DNA of 14,493 bases from NCBI GenBank assembly GCA_937983055.1, contig CALJLA010000169.1, positions 1 through 14,493 on the forward strand. Direction: 5' to 3'. The translations under genes and the position numbers were made by a program. Origin of the DNA: an uncultured Pseudomonadota bacterium (GTDB taxonomy: Bacteria; Pseudomonadota; Gammaproteobacteria; Burkholderiales; Eutrophovitaceae). Below are positions 1 to 6,079 of the stretch, in pieces (position 1 is the first letter of the stretch; every line of letters begins with the position of its first letter). The notes beneath the pieces were generated by a model, which had not been told where the DNA came from, made no database searches, and saw only the letters and a list, made by a program, of their open reading frames with translations.

Positions 1-33
1 GACGACATGTATCCAGCGGGAGAGGCTCGATGA
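1..33 (+). CDS. 3' end of an unidentified plus-strand gene
   Basis: Frame 1 is open from the window edge and ends in TGA at 31-33, giving the last ten residues DDMYPAGEAR. The stop overlaps the next start as ATGA (30-33), the junction style used throughout this genome, which is the main support for coding. Too little is visible to assign a function. The gene begins outside the window. Confidence 0.4.
   Translation, partial: DDMYPAGEAR
18..25 (+). promoter_or_regulatory. Strong Shine-Dalgarno for the start at 30
   Basis: GGGAGAGG lies four bases before the ATG at 30. It is one of the better ribosome sites in the window. It argues that translation really starts at 30 although the frame closes after 11 codons. 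Confidence 0.55.
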
Positions 34-166
34 AATCTGACTCAGAACTGCTCGCGGACGGGTAGAGCGCGGATGGCCCGCAGATCAAGCCGTACTGCTT
101 CCTGTGGACCCGATACATGAGCCAGACAAACTGGCTGTGCTCGCTAAGTATGGGAAAGAGATATGA
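30..166 (+). pseudogene. Small ORF interrupted by an apparent -1 frame shift
   Basis: The ATG at 30 has a strong Shine-Dalgarno but the frame ends after 11 residues (MKSDSELLADG) at TAG 63-65. The frame one base back is open from 41 and runs to TGA at 164-166. Its 34 codons from 62 begin VERGWPADQAVLLP and end LAVLAKYGKEI, with ordinary amino-acid composition. That TGA overlaps the next start in an ATGA (163-166). Joined at the GGG of 60-62 the product would be 45 residues. This could be a genuine mutation, a one-base homopolymer undercall (GGG for GGGG) or programmed frameshifting; no canonical slippery heptamer is visible. Alternatives are a GTG start at 104 giving a 20-residue peptide without a good ribosome site, or no gene. 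Function unknown. Confidence 0.45.
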
Positions 167-339
167 GAATCAGTGAGGCGCGGGCAAACGACCTGTTTGA
201 AGCCATCGATGTCCCAATTGTCGACCTCCGAATCGCCCTATTGAACAACAAGGTAGAAGATTTGAACGATGCCTTGTTCAGGCTGGCGCTGGAAATTCAC
301 GAACGGGTGTTTCTCGCGCTGGACATCGAGAATGATTGA
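163..339 (+). CDS. Small hypothetical helical protein (58 aa)
   Basis: An ATG at 163 opens 58 codons ending in TGA at 337-339. The product starts MRISEARANDLFEAIDVPIV and is rich in Leu, Ala, Glu and Asp; it looks mostly helical, with no membrane segment or signal peptide. The start overlaps the upstream frame by ATGA and the stop overlaps the next gene by eight bases, so it sits in a tightly packed plus-strand run. A purine-rich GGGAAAGAGAT precedes the ATG. No family is recognised. Coupling on both sides and sensible composition make it more likely real than chance. Confidence 0.6.
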   Translation: MRISEARANDLFEAIDVPIVDLRIALLNNKVEDLNDALFRLALEIHERVFLALDIEND

Positions 340-634
340 ACAACTGATCCGGGACATAGCGAGGATAGAGGGGCTGAATGTCCTGAAAGCGCCGATGGTC
401 GGCGGATCCGTCCAGATCGGCACAAAGAACGGCGGATACCTGTATGACCCGCTTTCCCCATGGACCAACGATGCGCTACAGGAGAAGTACAAGGTCACGT
501 CGGAATGGAATGACCCTGTCTGGTGGTCAGCAACCCATCACGCGGACCACAGTGACGACAATGGCGTTGGCGAGCACGAAGACAGGAAGACGGCCGTGTT
601 GCTGGCCATCCGGGAGGTTTCGCGTGAAACCTAG
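332..634 (+). CDS. Hypothetical phage protein (100 aa)
   Basis: Start chosen at the ATG at 332, which overlaps the end of the preceding 58-aa gene by eight bases; an in-frame ATG at 269 would add 21 residues that lie inside that gene. The 100-residue product begins MIEQLIRDIARIEGLNVLKA. It has a YLYDPLSPW segment around residues 37-44 and a cluster of Asp, His and Glu at about 69-84. It resembles in style the small accessory proteins of phage early regions (perhaps the phage ABA-sandwich type), but I cannot assign it. It ends at TAG 632-634, interleaved with the stop of the converging minus-strand gene. Confidence 0.6.
   Translation: MIEQLIRDIARIEGLNVLKAPMVGGSVQIGTKNGGYLYDPLSPWTNDALQEKYKVTSEWNDPVWWSATHHADHSDDNGVGEHEDRKTAVLLAIREVSRET
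615..632. terminator. Hairpin at the convergent gene boundary
   Basis: AGGTTTC (615-621) pairs perfectly with GAAACCT (626-632) around a GCGT tetraloop. It overlaps both converging stop codons. Neither strand has a clear T-run after the stem, so it is not a textbook intrinsic terminator. A bidirectional terminator, a transcript-end stabiliser or chance are all possible. Confidence 0.35.
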
Positions 635-1035
635 GTGCAGCTCTTCTCATACGCGCGCTGCGCCTGCCGAACACGACGCTCGAGGTCGGTAACTATCGTC
701 GGGGTATCCGCCGACGCCAGCAAGCCACGTAAATCCTCCAGGTTCCACTGCTGGACAATGCAGTCCACACGCCCCGTCAGCGCGGATACGCGATCTGTCA
801 ACGCCCCCACCGAATTCACGACTTGCTGCAGATCGTCCTTTGTCGCGGCGTCCGGGTGCGCCGATGCGATGTGCAGCTTTCGATACGCATCCTCCTGCGG
901 GATGGTGTAGTAACCCACCTTTCCCCACAGGGCGAACGCTGACAGCGCACCGGCAATGATCGCCGCCGCAGACGACGCAGCCACCACCATACTGGTTTTG
1001 TGGGAACGCCGGTCCAGGGAGTGCTCGGCGATCAT
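631..1035 (-). CDS. Single-pass membrane protein with external coiled coil, spanin-like layout
   Basis: From ATG 1035 the product is 134 residues. A basic segment (about 9-13) precedes one hydrophobic helix (about 16-38). A soluble part follows with a likely coiled coil at about 66-98 and cysteines at 92 and 133. That layout fits an inner-membrane-anchored periplasmic protein such as an i-spanin, but no overlapping lipoprotein partner was found, so this is only topology. The start is uncertain: the ATG at 1035 lacks a good ribosome site, while the frame is open upstream to a CTG at 1074. That CTG overlaps the previous stop as CTGA and follows GGGGGA by seven bases; it would add 13 residues beginning (M/L)SSEEDVLSKLGE. 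It is the last gene of the operon, ending at TAG 631-633. Confidence 0.65.
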   Translation of the reverse strand: MIAEHSLDRRSHKTSMVVAASSAAAIIAGALSAFALWGKVGYYTIPQEDAYRKLHIASAHPDAATKDDLQQVVNSVGALTDRVSALTGRVDCIVQQWNLEDLRGLLASADTPTIVTDLERRVRQAQRAYEKSCT

Positions 1036-1070
1036 CTCGCCGAGCTTTGATAAAACGTCTTCTTCGCTGC

Positions 1071-1316
1071 TCAGTGCGATATCCCCCGGGCGGGGGCGCG
1101 CATGACGTCATAAACGAGATAGTCGGCACCGTACACCACCAGCATCACCACCACCGCCACCGCCACCGCGTAGCGCGGGAACGTCCGCCAGACGCTCACG
1201 ATGTCCGCCTCAATCGCGCCCATGCGCTCGGACTGCACGTCCAGCACAGCCAGTATTTGTTCGTCCACAGCCTCTAGCGCGTCCAGGCGTGCAGCGATGC
1301 TCTCATCGGCGGCCAT
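1071..1316 (-). CDS. Small coiled-coil membrane protein (81 aa), possible lysis or accessory gene
   Basis: The ATG at 1316 is preceded by AAGGA eight bases away, so the start is well supported even though 43 bases overlap the upstream gene. Residues 1-42 form a charged amphipathic, probably coiled-coil segment (heptad-like ARLDALEAVDEQILAVLDVQ). A single hydrophobic helix follows at about 49-68 (YAVAVAVVVMLVVYGADYLV) and a short basic tail ends the protein. Coiled coil followed by one membrane helix occurs in small phage proteins of the XhlA/holin-associated kind, but no specific family is recognised. It lies between two other membrane-protein genes. Confidence 0.65.
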   Translation of the reverse strand: MAADESIAARLDALEAVDEQILAVLDVQSERMGAIEADIVSVWRTFPRYAVAVAVVVMLVVYGADYLVYDVMRAPARGISH

Positions 1317-1711
1317 GCTCGTTCCTTGTTTGGCCAGTAACGTTTAAACCAGTGGGGCGCCACCACGCCGCCCACGATAACCAGTTGAATCCATGCAATG
1401 GTGTTGTTTGTCCAGGCGTGCAGCGCGCCGTCCGTGAACGCGTGCAGGGCCAGTTGAACCACCAGCGTGGCCCCGGTCGTGCGGGCCAGCCAGTGACGTC
1501 GCGACAGTAACAGCGTCGCCGCTACGACGTCGATTACCGCAAAGCTGATCGTGACCGGCAGGCCCGACAACAGCACCACCGTCGACAGCCCCCAGACGGC
1601 CCACAACACCAGACCCACATCAGCGACGGGGTCCGAGCGCCAGTGCCCGCGAAAAACCGCAGCCGCGCACACCAGCCATGTGGCGACACCCAGCGCGACC
1701 GCGTAAATCAT
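1274..1711 (-). CDS. Polytopic membrane protein (145 aa), holin candidate
   Basis: The ATG at 1711 overlaps the upstream stop as ATGA. The product has about four to five hydrophobic helices, near residues 1-20, 30-49, 51-70, about 78-93 and 101-121. A basic, Trp-rich tail (KRYWPNKERAW and following) probably lies in the cytoplasm. There is no enzymatic motif. Position at the end of the late operon among other small membrane proteins makes a holin or superinfection/membrane role plausible, but most holins are shorter, so this is inference. The last residues are encoded in the overlap with the next gene. A 16-bp sequence encoding LHAWT occurs twice in the gene. Confidence 0.65.
   Translation of the reverse strand: MIYAVALGVATWLVCAAAVFRGHWRSDPVADVGLVLWAVWGLSTVVLLSGLPVTISFAVIDVVAATLLLSRRHWLARTTGATLVVQLALHAFTDGALHAWTNNTIAWIQLVIVGGVVAPHWFKRYWPNKERAWPPMRASLHAWTR
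1281..1425. repeat. 16-bp direct repeat (1281-1296 and 1410-1425)
   Basis: GTCCAGGCGTGCAGCG occurs identically at both places, both inside the 145-aa membrane protein gene and in the same frame, each encoding LHAWT. It may reflect a small internal duplication. A partial third similarity (CGTGCAGGGCC) lies near 1440. Confidence 0.5.
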
Positions 1712-1974
1712 TCCTTCGGTTCGCCGCCTGAATTCAGGTTGTTGGTGGTTTCGATGTCGGCGAGCTCGTCATGCATCGTCGCCGCGGCGCTCTTCGCGTC
1801 CAGCAACTTCGTTTCGAGGTCGTCCAGCGCTTCCAGCGCGTCCGATGAGAACTGACTGCTGCCGATCTCGTCACGGAGCTCCTTCAGCGCGTCCACGCTG
1901 CTCTTGGCGGAGGCGATGGTGGTTTCTACCGCCTCGATGGCATGACGGCCCATGCGGGCCTGGTGGTCGTTCAC
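1708..1974 (-). CDS. Small soluble coiled-coil protein (88 aa)
   Basis: GTG at 1974 overlaps the preceding micro-ORF stop as GTGA, and the TGA at 1708 overlaps the next start as ATGA; this double coupling supports the gene. The 88-residue product is almost entirely helical and acidic. Long heptad-like stretches run from about residue 10 to 77, including DALEALDDLETKLLDAKSA, and a flexible tail ends GGEPKE. No membrane segment. A later ATG at 1953 (residue 8) is a possible alternative start but has no better ribosome site. Function unknown; a chaperone-like or lysis-accessory role would be speculation. Confidence 0.65.
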   Translation of the reverse strand: MNDHQARMGRHAIEAVETTIASAKSSVDALKELRDEIGSSQFSSDALEALDDLETKLLDAKSAAATMHDELADIETTNNLNSGGEPKE

Positions 1975-2033
1975 AGGCCGCCGCTACCGCTCAGCCCGCC
2001 CTCGCCCGCTTTCGTTCCGGTTCGTTGTTTCAA
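1971..2033 (-). CDS. Micro-ORF B, 20-aa glycine-rich peptide, paralogue of micro-ORF A
   Basis: TTG at 2033 begins a 20-residue peptide starting MKQRTGTKAG and continuing with a Gly/Ser-rich tail to GSGGL. A perfect GGAGGT ribosome site lies five bases upstream. The start overlaps the stop of micro-ORF A as TTGA and its own stop overlaps the next start as GTGA. Its first ten residues match those of micro-ORF A at eight positions. Two of the matched residues use different synonymous codons (Gln CAA against CAG, Ala GCG against GCC), which suggests selection on the peptide. No known family recognised. Confidence 0.6.
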   Translation of the reverse strand: MKQRTGTKAGEGGLSGSGGL

Positions 2034-2104
2034 TTGCCACCTCCGCAGCCGTTCTCGCCACCACAGCCGAAACTGCCGGCTTTGACATGGGTTCGCTGTT
2101 TCAT
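2030..2104 (-). CDS. Micro-ORF A, 24-aa Cys/Gly-rich peptide
   Basis: ATG at 2104 follows TAAGGA, a good ribosome site formed partly by the stop codon of the upstream tail gene. The 24-residue peptide begins MKQRTHVKAGSFG and ends in a segment rich in Gly with two Cys (CGGENGCGGGN). The stop at 2030 overlaps the TTG of micro-ORF B. There is no hydrophobic segment and no lipobox. It shares MKQRT-x-x-KAG with micro-ORF B, so the two are probably a tandem duplication. The Cys spacing could suit metal binding or a disulphide, but that is a guess. Confidence 0.6.
   Translation of the reverse strand: MKQRTHVKAGSFGCGGENGCGGGN
2039..2044 (-). promoter_or_regulatory. Consensus Shine-Dalgarno for micro-ORF B
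   Basis: The minus strand reads GGAGGT followed by GGCAA and then the TTG at 2033. The site is a full match to the anti-Shine-Dalgarno core at ideal spacing. It decides in favour of the unusual TTG start, and also encodes two glycines of micro-ORF A. Confidence 0.7.
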
Positions 2105-2112
2105 GGTTTTCC

Positions 2113-2769
2113 TTATGAGAGTCCTGCCCCGATGACGGTATTTTCACCCGTCGTGCGGGCATTGATATACGCCCAGCCGCCGTCCGCTACCGCCAGGGCT
2201 GTGCCTGTGGATTTGGTACCGCCGCCGCCGGACTCAAAATAGTCGATATCATCGGTCAGGGCCGGATCGATGTTGATCGACCCACCGGACTTGTTCAGCA
2301 CGCGCCACGGGCCACCGTTCACGATGGCGTCGGGCAAATCGATGTCGATACCTGAGGTGGTGACGAAGAAAATCGTGTACGCATCCGCCTGTACCACCGT
2401 ACGGTTGGCGGTCACCGTTTCGAACACCCACGCTTTCTGCACGTTGGGGTCCGGGAAGTTGTCGATCACCCATTCCGCGGATCCTGTGGTGTTGTTGTCC
2501 GCGTCTGTGGAATTCTTGTAGAGCACCAGCTTGTAGGTCGCGTTCATGTGCGGGATGAATTCGCTGGTTTCGTCCGACTCATTGGAAATCGGAAAGCCGT
2601 TGGCGTTCAGCTTGCACTTCGCGAGCGTCGTGGCGCCGGTCGAGTCCGTGGCCATGCTGAGCGGCGTGGTCGTACCGGCTTCATAGGCTTTCAGGTAGTA
2701 GCCGTCCGCCATTTCATCGCCGTCTTTCGAATACTGAGGGAGCGTTCCCGCTATTGCTGCGTATGCCAT
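2113..2769 (-). CDS. Stand-alone tail-fibre/tailspike head-binding-type protein (218 aa)
   Basis: Residues 1 to about 105 carry a pattern common at the N-termini of podovirus tail fibres and spikes: a GYYLKAYEAGTTTPLSMATD block, then KLNANGFPI, FIPHMNATYKLVLY and DADNNTTGSAEWVIDNF. This module normally fixes a receptor-binding protein to the tail. Residues about 110-218 are beta-rich with no catalytic motif (around SGIDIDLPDAIVNGG and GGWAYINA). The protein is much shorter than a full spike and may be a fibre base, a truncated receptor-binding protein or an adaptor for a second spike. The ATG at 2769 has only a weak GAG six bases upstream and lies 57 bases after the upstream amber stop. The Ala/Gly-rich end reads NTVIGAGLS. 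Confidence 0.75.
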   Translation of the reverse strand: MAYAAIAGTLPQYSKDGDEMADGYYLKAYEAGTTTPLSMATDSTGATTLAKCKLNANGFPISNESDETSEFIPHMNATYKLVLYKNSTDADNNTTGSAEWVIDNFPDPNVQKAWVFETVTANRTVVQADAYTIFFVTTSGIDIDLPDAIVNGGPWRVLNKSGGSINIDPALTDDIDYFESGGGGTKSTGTALAVADGGWAYINARTTGENTVIGAGLS

Positions 2770-2826
2770 AATTCACTCATGCAATGGCTGGTCTTGTTCG
2801 TTCTCGCCTTCATCCTCTACCCACCC
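2770..2826 (-). other. Open in-frame extension after the amber stop of the ejection protein
   Basis: After TAG at 2827-2829 the same frame stays open for 17 codons (GWVEDEGENEQDQPLHE), ending in TGA at 2773-2775, three bases before the next ATG. The extension has the same acidic, Gln-rich composition as the residues before the TAG (ARAEDEERTGQPGQ). It may be a readthrough tail, the remnant of a longer ancestral gene, or a chance open frame. Confidence 0.35.
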
Positions 2827-4854
2827 CTACTGCCCTGGCTGGCCGGTACGTTCCTCGTCCTCTGCGCGTGCTGCCTGGGCAGCGGCATTTGGAATGGCAC
2901 GGGGCACAAAGAGCGTCTGGGCCTCGAACGCTGAATCAATCTGCTTGAACATCTGCAGCCACCGATTTTCCTGGTTGCCGGCCAGGCGACGGATGCGGTT
3001 CGCTTCAACCGCCCAGTCCGGATCAAATATCACTTCCGCCGCTGCACGAATCTGACGCGCACGAGCGCCTTCGGCGCCCAGGTTGGCCACTGTATCTATC
3101 GGCTCGCGGAGCAGGCGACGCAACGCATTGACAAACCCTTTGTCGAAACGCTCCCGGATCTCCGCCCGGACGCCGGTCTGCGAACCTCTGGCCCGGCCGG
3201 ATGCGGCGCGCGTCAGTGCCATATTCAACCATTTCACGGCATCCCGCTGTTCCTTGCCCATGCCGGCCAGTAGAACCTTGATGGACTTGTCATTCGGGAA
3301 CAACGCGCGCTTCATCATCCCCGGTACGTTGGGAAACTGGGCAGATGACAGATCCTCCATCCCGACACGCATAGACCCCAAACGCCGCTCCATCTCGGCA
3401 CGAACGATCTGATTCCACGCTTCCTCACCGCCTTCCGTCGCCGTGATCGCCTTGCGGGCACTTCGCACCACCTCCGGATTGGTCTCGGCAGGATCGAAGA
3501 TCGTGCGCGAGACCCGCTTCAGGTTCTCATCGGAAATACCGGCAACACGACCGATCAGGCTTTCACGCAAGGCATCCACCGGGGCGGATTCCCGGGCGTA
3601 GGTCGCGCGCGCCTGTGCATAGGCAGGCGACGCCTCATCCATGGCATTGAGCAGCAGTGTTTCCGCCTCTCCCACTTCCCGCGTTGCCTTGCTGGCGGCA
3701 CTGGTCGGGCGATCCGCAAAATTCGCGATCTGAACGTCGATCCCTTCCTTGACGCCATGCAGGCGTTCCAGGCTGTCGGCGTTATCCAGGATGTCAGCGC
3801 GCATTTGTGACAAGGCTTTGGCGGCCGGATGGTTTTTGGGGTATTTCAAAAGCGCACCGTCTATGTGACGGACGACATCATCCACATTCGCGCCAATCCC
3901 TTCACCAAACGCTTCCTGATACAGCGGGCTGGCCTTTTCGGCCCTCGCAGCTCTCTTGAGTTCAATGGCCTTTTGTGCGCGATCACGAATCGTGCGAGGA
4001 CCCACCACCACGCTATTGGGCGGCCCGATGCTGTCCAGCACGGATTGAACGGCCTCTTCGGCTTCCTGGTTTTGTTGTCGCAAGGCGCGCATCGCCGGTC
4101 GCGCCCCTTCCGGAAGCTGTCCAACAAACGACTGTTCCTCTACCAGAAACGGGTCCATCGTTTGCTGCGCCCGGGTTAACCGGATCCCCGTTTGTTCTGT
4201 CGCTTCCTGTGCGGCCTCTACCGCGTCCGCAACCTCCGTACCTGTGTCCGGTAACACCCGATTGGCGCGCGCATGACGAATGGCGCCGACAGCGCCCATA
4301 GCGCCCTCTGCGACGCCACCAAGCCCTGTAGCGAGCCCTACCTCCCCTGCGTCAAACTCGCCCCCTGCGGCCGCCTCGACGCCCTGGAGGCCCGCCTCCG
4401 CTACTCCGCTCTTGAGGCCGACCTGTGCCGCGCGACTGGCCAGATTGCCCAGCGCACTGGTTGCCGCGGATTTGGCCCGACCCGCCGGCAGATTGACGAA
4501 GGTTCGGAAGATGAACGATGTGATATCCGACCCGGACAAACCGGGCGCATTCAGCGCAAAGACTTCGCCTTTCTTGTTACGGACCAGAAGGTTTCGGTCC
4601 TGGTCTTCCAGAAATTCGAATTCGCCAGGGAACTGCTTCTCCAGGATGGCTGCGCGCTCATCCTGGCCAGCCGCCGACAGAATGCCGGTCGCGGCAAGCC
4701 CCTGCTCGAACAGCCCGGACCCTTCCGGAAATCCGCGAGAGGAAATATCCGGGAAGTCATCGGCCCGCAGGTTATCCACCTTGCGAAAACCGGGCGGCGG
4801 TTTTGGTGCTGCCGCATTACCGACCTTTTGGAAACCCGAGGGCAATTCAGCCAT
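2827..4854 (-). CDS. Large internal virion / DNA ejection protein (675 aa), P22 gp16-position
   Basis: The third and largest gene of a trio (243, 410 and 675 aa) that matches P22 gp7-gp20-gp16 in order and roughly in size; those proteins are injected with the DNA and help it cross the envelope. The N-terminus has two copies of a GFxKVxN motif (residues 7-13 and 22-28). A Gly/Ala-rich, weakly hydrophobic stretch at about 140-195 could insert in membranes. The rest is long charged helix, including AMDEASPAYAQARATYARESAP at about 404-425, a block that recurs in phage internal proteins. No lytic transglycosylase motif was recognised. ATG 4854 overlaps the previous gene by eight bases. It ends with an amber codon, discussed separately. 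The role is inferred from position and composition. Confidence 0.7.
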   Translation of the reverse strand: MAELPSGFQKVGNAAAPKPPPGFRKVDNLRADDFPDISSRGFPEGSGLFEQGLAATGILSAAGQDERAAILEKQFPGEFEFLEDQDRNLLVRNKKGEVFALNAPGLSGSDITSFIFRTFVNLPAGRAKSAATSALGNLASRAAQVGLKSGVAEAGLQGVEAAAGGEFDAGEVGLATGLGGVAEGAMGAVGAIRHARANRVLPDTGTEVADAVEAAQEATEQTGIRLTRAQQTMDPFLVEEQSFVGQLPEGARPAMRALRQQNQEAEEAVQSVLDSIGPPNSVVVGPRTIRDRAQKAIELKRAARAEKASPLYQEAFGEGIGANVDDVVRHIDGALLKYPKNHPAAKALSQMRADILDNADSLERLHGVKEGIDVQIANFADRPTSAASKATREVGEAETLLLNAMDEASPAYAQARATYARESAPVDALRESLIGRVAGISDENLKRVSRTIFDPAETNPEVVRSARKAITATEGGEEAWNQIVRAEMERRLGSMRVGMEDLSSAQFPNVPGMMKRALFPNDKSIKVLLAGMGKEQRDAVKWLNMALTRAASGRARGSQTGVRAEIRERFDKGFVNALRRLLREPIDTVANLGAEGARARQIRAAAEVIFDPDWAVEANRIRRLAGNQENRWLQMFKQIDSAFEAQTLFVPRAIPNAAAQAARAEDEERTGQPGQ

Positions 4855-6079
4855 TGAACGGCACCCACTGGCCGTTCCGCAGGATCATCCGATTACCCTC
4901 TGCGTCTTCGATAATGTCGTTTTCCTGAATGGTCTGGAACGTATCCAGGACGCCGCTCACGTCAACCTTGGCCTTTGCCGCCCGTGACAGATCCAGGCGA
5001 CGCTGCCGGATGTAACGATCACGGGTCTTGCCGTATTCCCGGACGACCTTGGAAATACCCCTGCGTAACAGTTCTTCACTGGAATTGGGGTCGATTGCGG
5101 TAATCGCATTGATCAATAGATCGAGCTCGGCTTCGCTGACGGCGCCCAGCGTTGCCCCGGATTCCTTCAGTTTCTGCAGTCGGTCCAGCGCCACACCGCT
5201 TTGAAGGGTCCTGACGACAGCGCGCAAGTCCGCGGCATCAGAACCGGGAATCAGACCCAAACCCGCACCCATCAACCCGGTGGTGTCATTCCCTATCAGG
5301 CCCTGAGCGAACCCGGCTTCCTCAATGAAGCTGTCAATCCCGCGAATGGCTGTATCCGCAGACTCAATCGCAGACGGAATGGCGCGCAACTCTGCCCCTC
5401 GTCCTTTCGCGATTTCGTCTGAAACAATCCGGGCCGCGGACGGGTCGATAAGTGCCAGTGCTTCCTGTACCGCCTGCTGGGTGTTGATATCCCCCAGCCG
5501 CACCGCCTCTCGCAGCTTTCGTTCCGTTTCCTGATCGGCCGTCTGCCCCTGAACGTCCACGAACTCGGCGCCCTCTGGCAGAAAGGTGGTTTGCGCCTGA
5601 CCGCTTGGGTCAACAAAGGTAAATCCTTTCCGGCCGCCCAGATCGAACCGCTGAGGGCTGCCGACGACATTTTTCTGGCCGATCTTCGCAAGCGCTCCGG
5701 TCAGGGAGTCACGGAATCGCCGCGCACCCGCCAGCGTCGTCGGGATGTCTCTCAACTGCGCTTCGTCAAAGCCCAGGCGGCCCAGATCCGGGGCAATCTG
5801 ATTGATTCGCGCCAGATAGTCCGCGTCTGTCCGAACGTTTTCGTCCGACAGGATGTTGTCGAGGACCCGAACACCAATCTGCAATTCCCGGGTGGCGTTG
5901 GCCACCTCTGCGGCTTCTGCCTGGCGCCGCAGCGCAGCCATGTTCAACCCGCTTGTCTCTACGCGCTGGCGCAACAGACCGTCCAGCAACGGCTGGTTAC
6001 GAATCGTCGTCGCCTGCTGGAATCCCCGCCCAAAGGCACCGGAATCCCCCATCAGCGGTATCAGCGGATTAATGGGCAT
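4847..6079 (-). CDS. DNA ejection / internal virion protein (410 aa), P22 gp20-position
   Basis: The second of the three ejection-type genes. It is mostly helical and rich in Ala, Arg and Glu, with an N-terminus (NPLIPLMGDSGAFGRGFQQ) typical of phage internal proteins. Residues about 283-330 carry the recurring block ADLRAVVRTLQSGVALDRLQ followed by LGAVSEAELDLLINAI; similar blocks occur in DNA-injection proteins of other podophages. The C-terminus, MILRNGQWVPFNG, is a short beta motif seen at the ends of such proteins. ATG 6079 overlaps the preceding stop by one base. Compared with P22 gp20 (about 470 residues) it is slightly shorter. Exact homology to gp20 is inferred mainly from synteny. 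Confidence 0.7.
   Translation of the reverse strand: MPINPLIPLMGDSGAFGRGFQQATTIRNQPLLDGLLRQRVETSGLNMAALRRQAEAAEVANATRELQIGVRVLDNILSDENVRTDADYLARINQIAPDLGRLGFDEAQLRDIPTTLAGARRFRDSLTGALAKIGQKNVVGSPQRFDLGGRKGFTFVDPSGQAQTTFLPEGAEFVDVQGQTADQETERKLREAVRLGDINTQQAVQEALALIDPSAARIVSDEIAKGRGAELRAIPSAIESADTAIRGIDSFIEEAGFAQGLIGNDTTGLMGAGLGLIPGSDAADLRAVVRTLQSGVALDRLQKLKESGATLGAVSEAELDLLINAITAIDPNSSEELLRRGISKVVREYGKTRDRYIRQRRLDLSRAAKAKVDVSGVLDTFQTIQENDIIEDAEGNRMILRNGQWVPFNG

Noticed and set aside
73..176. Micro-ORFs at 73-120 and 117-176 that also overlap as ATGA
   Set aside because: They have no ribosome sites, odd composition and compete with the -1 frame, which fits the flanking genes better.
647..1129. 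Minus-strand frame beginning MPTISFMTSCAPPPGG, which could suggest a proline-rich Rz1-like lipoprotein
   Set aside because: The hydrophobic part before the Cys is too short for a lipoprotein signal and the rest is a long Arg/Gly-rich shadow of the membrane-protein genes.
2827..2829. Genome-wide recoding of TAG as glutamine
   Set aside because: The long genes read through fully with the standard code, without internal TAG codons, and TAG is also the natural end of the genes at 631 and 1274.
2779..2934. Plus-strand hydrophobic ORF (MQWLVLFVLAFILYPPLLPW and on) across the 57-base gap, looking like a small membrane protein
   Set aside because: It lies antisense to the acidic, Gln-rich end of the ejection gene and its open extension. 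Complements of Glu, Gln and Lys codons read as Phe and Leu, so hydrophobicity is expected by chance. No good ribosome site precedes it.
3975..4987. Long plus-strand frames opposite the ejection protein gene, up to 235 codons
   Set aside because: They are antisense shadows: Pro, Ala and Arg-rich, no family pattern, and the minus strand holds a coherent coupled gene.
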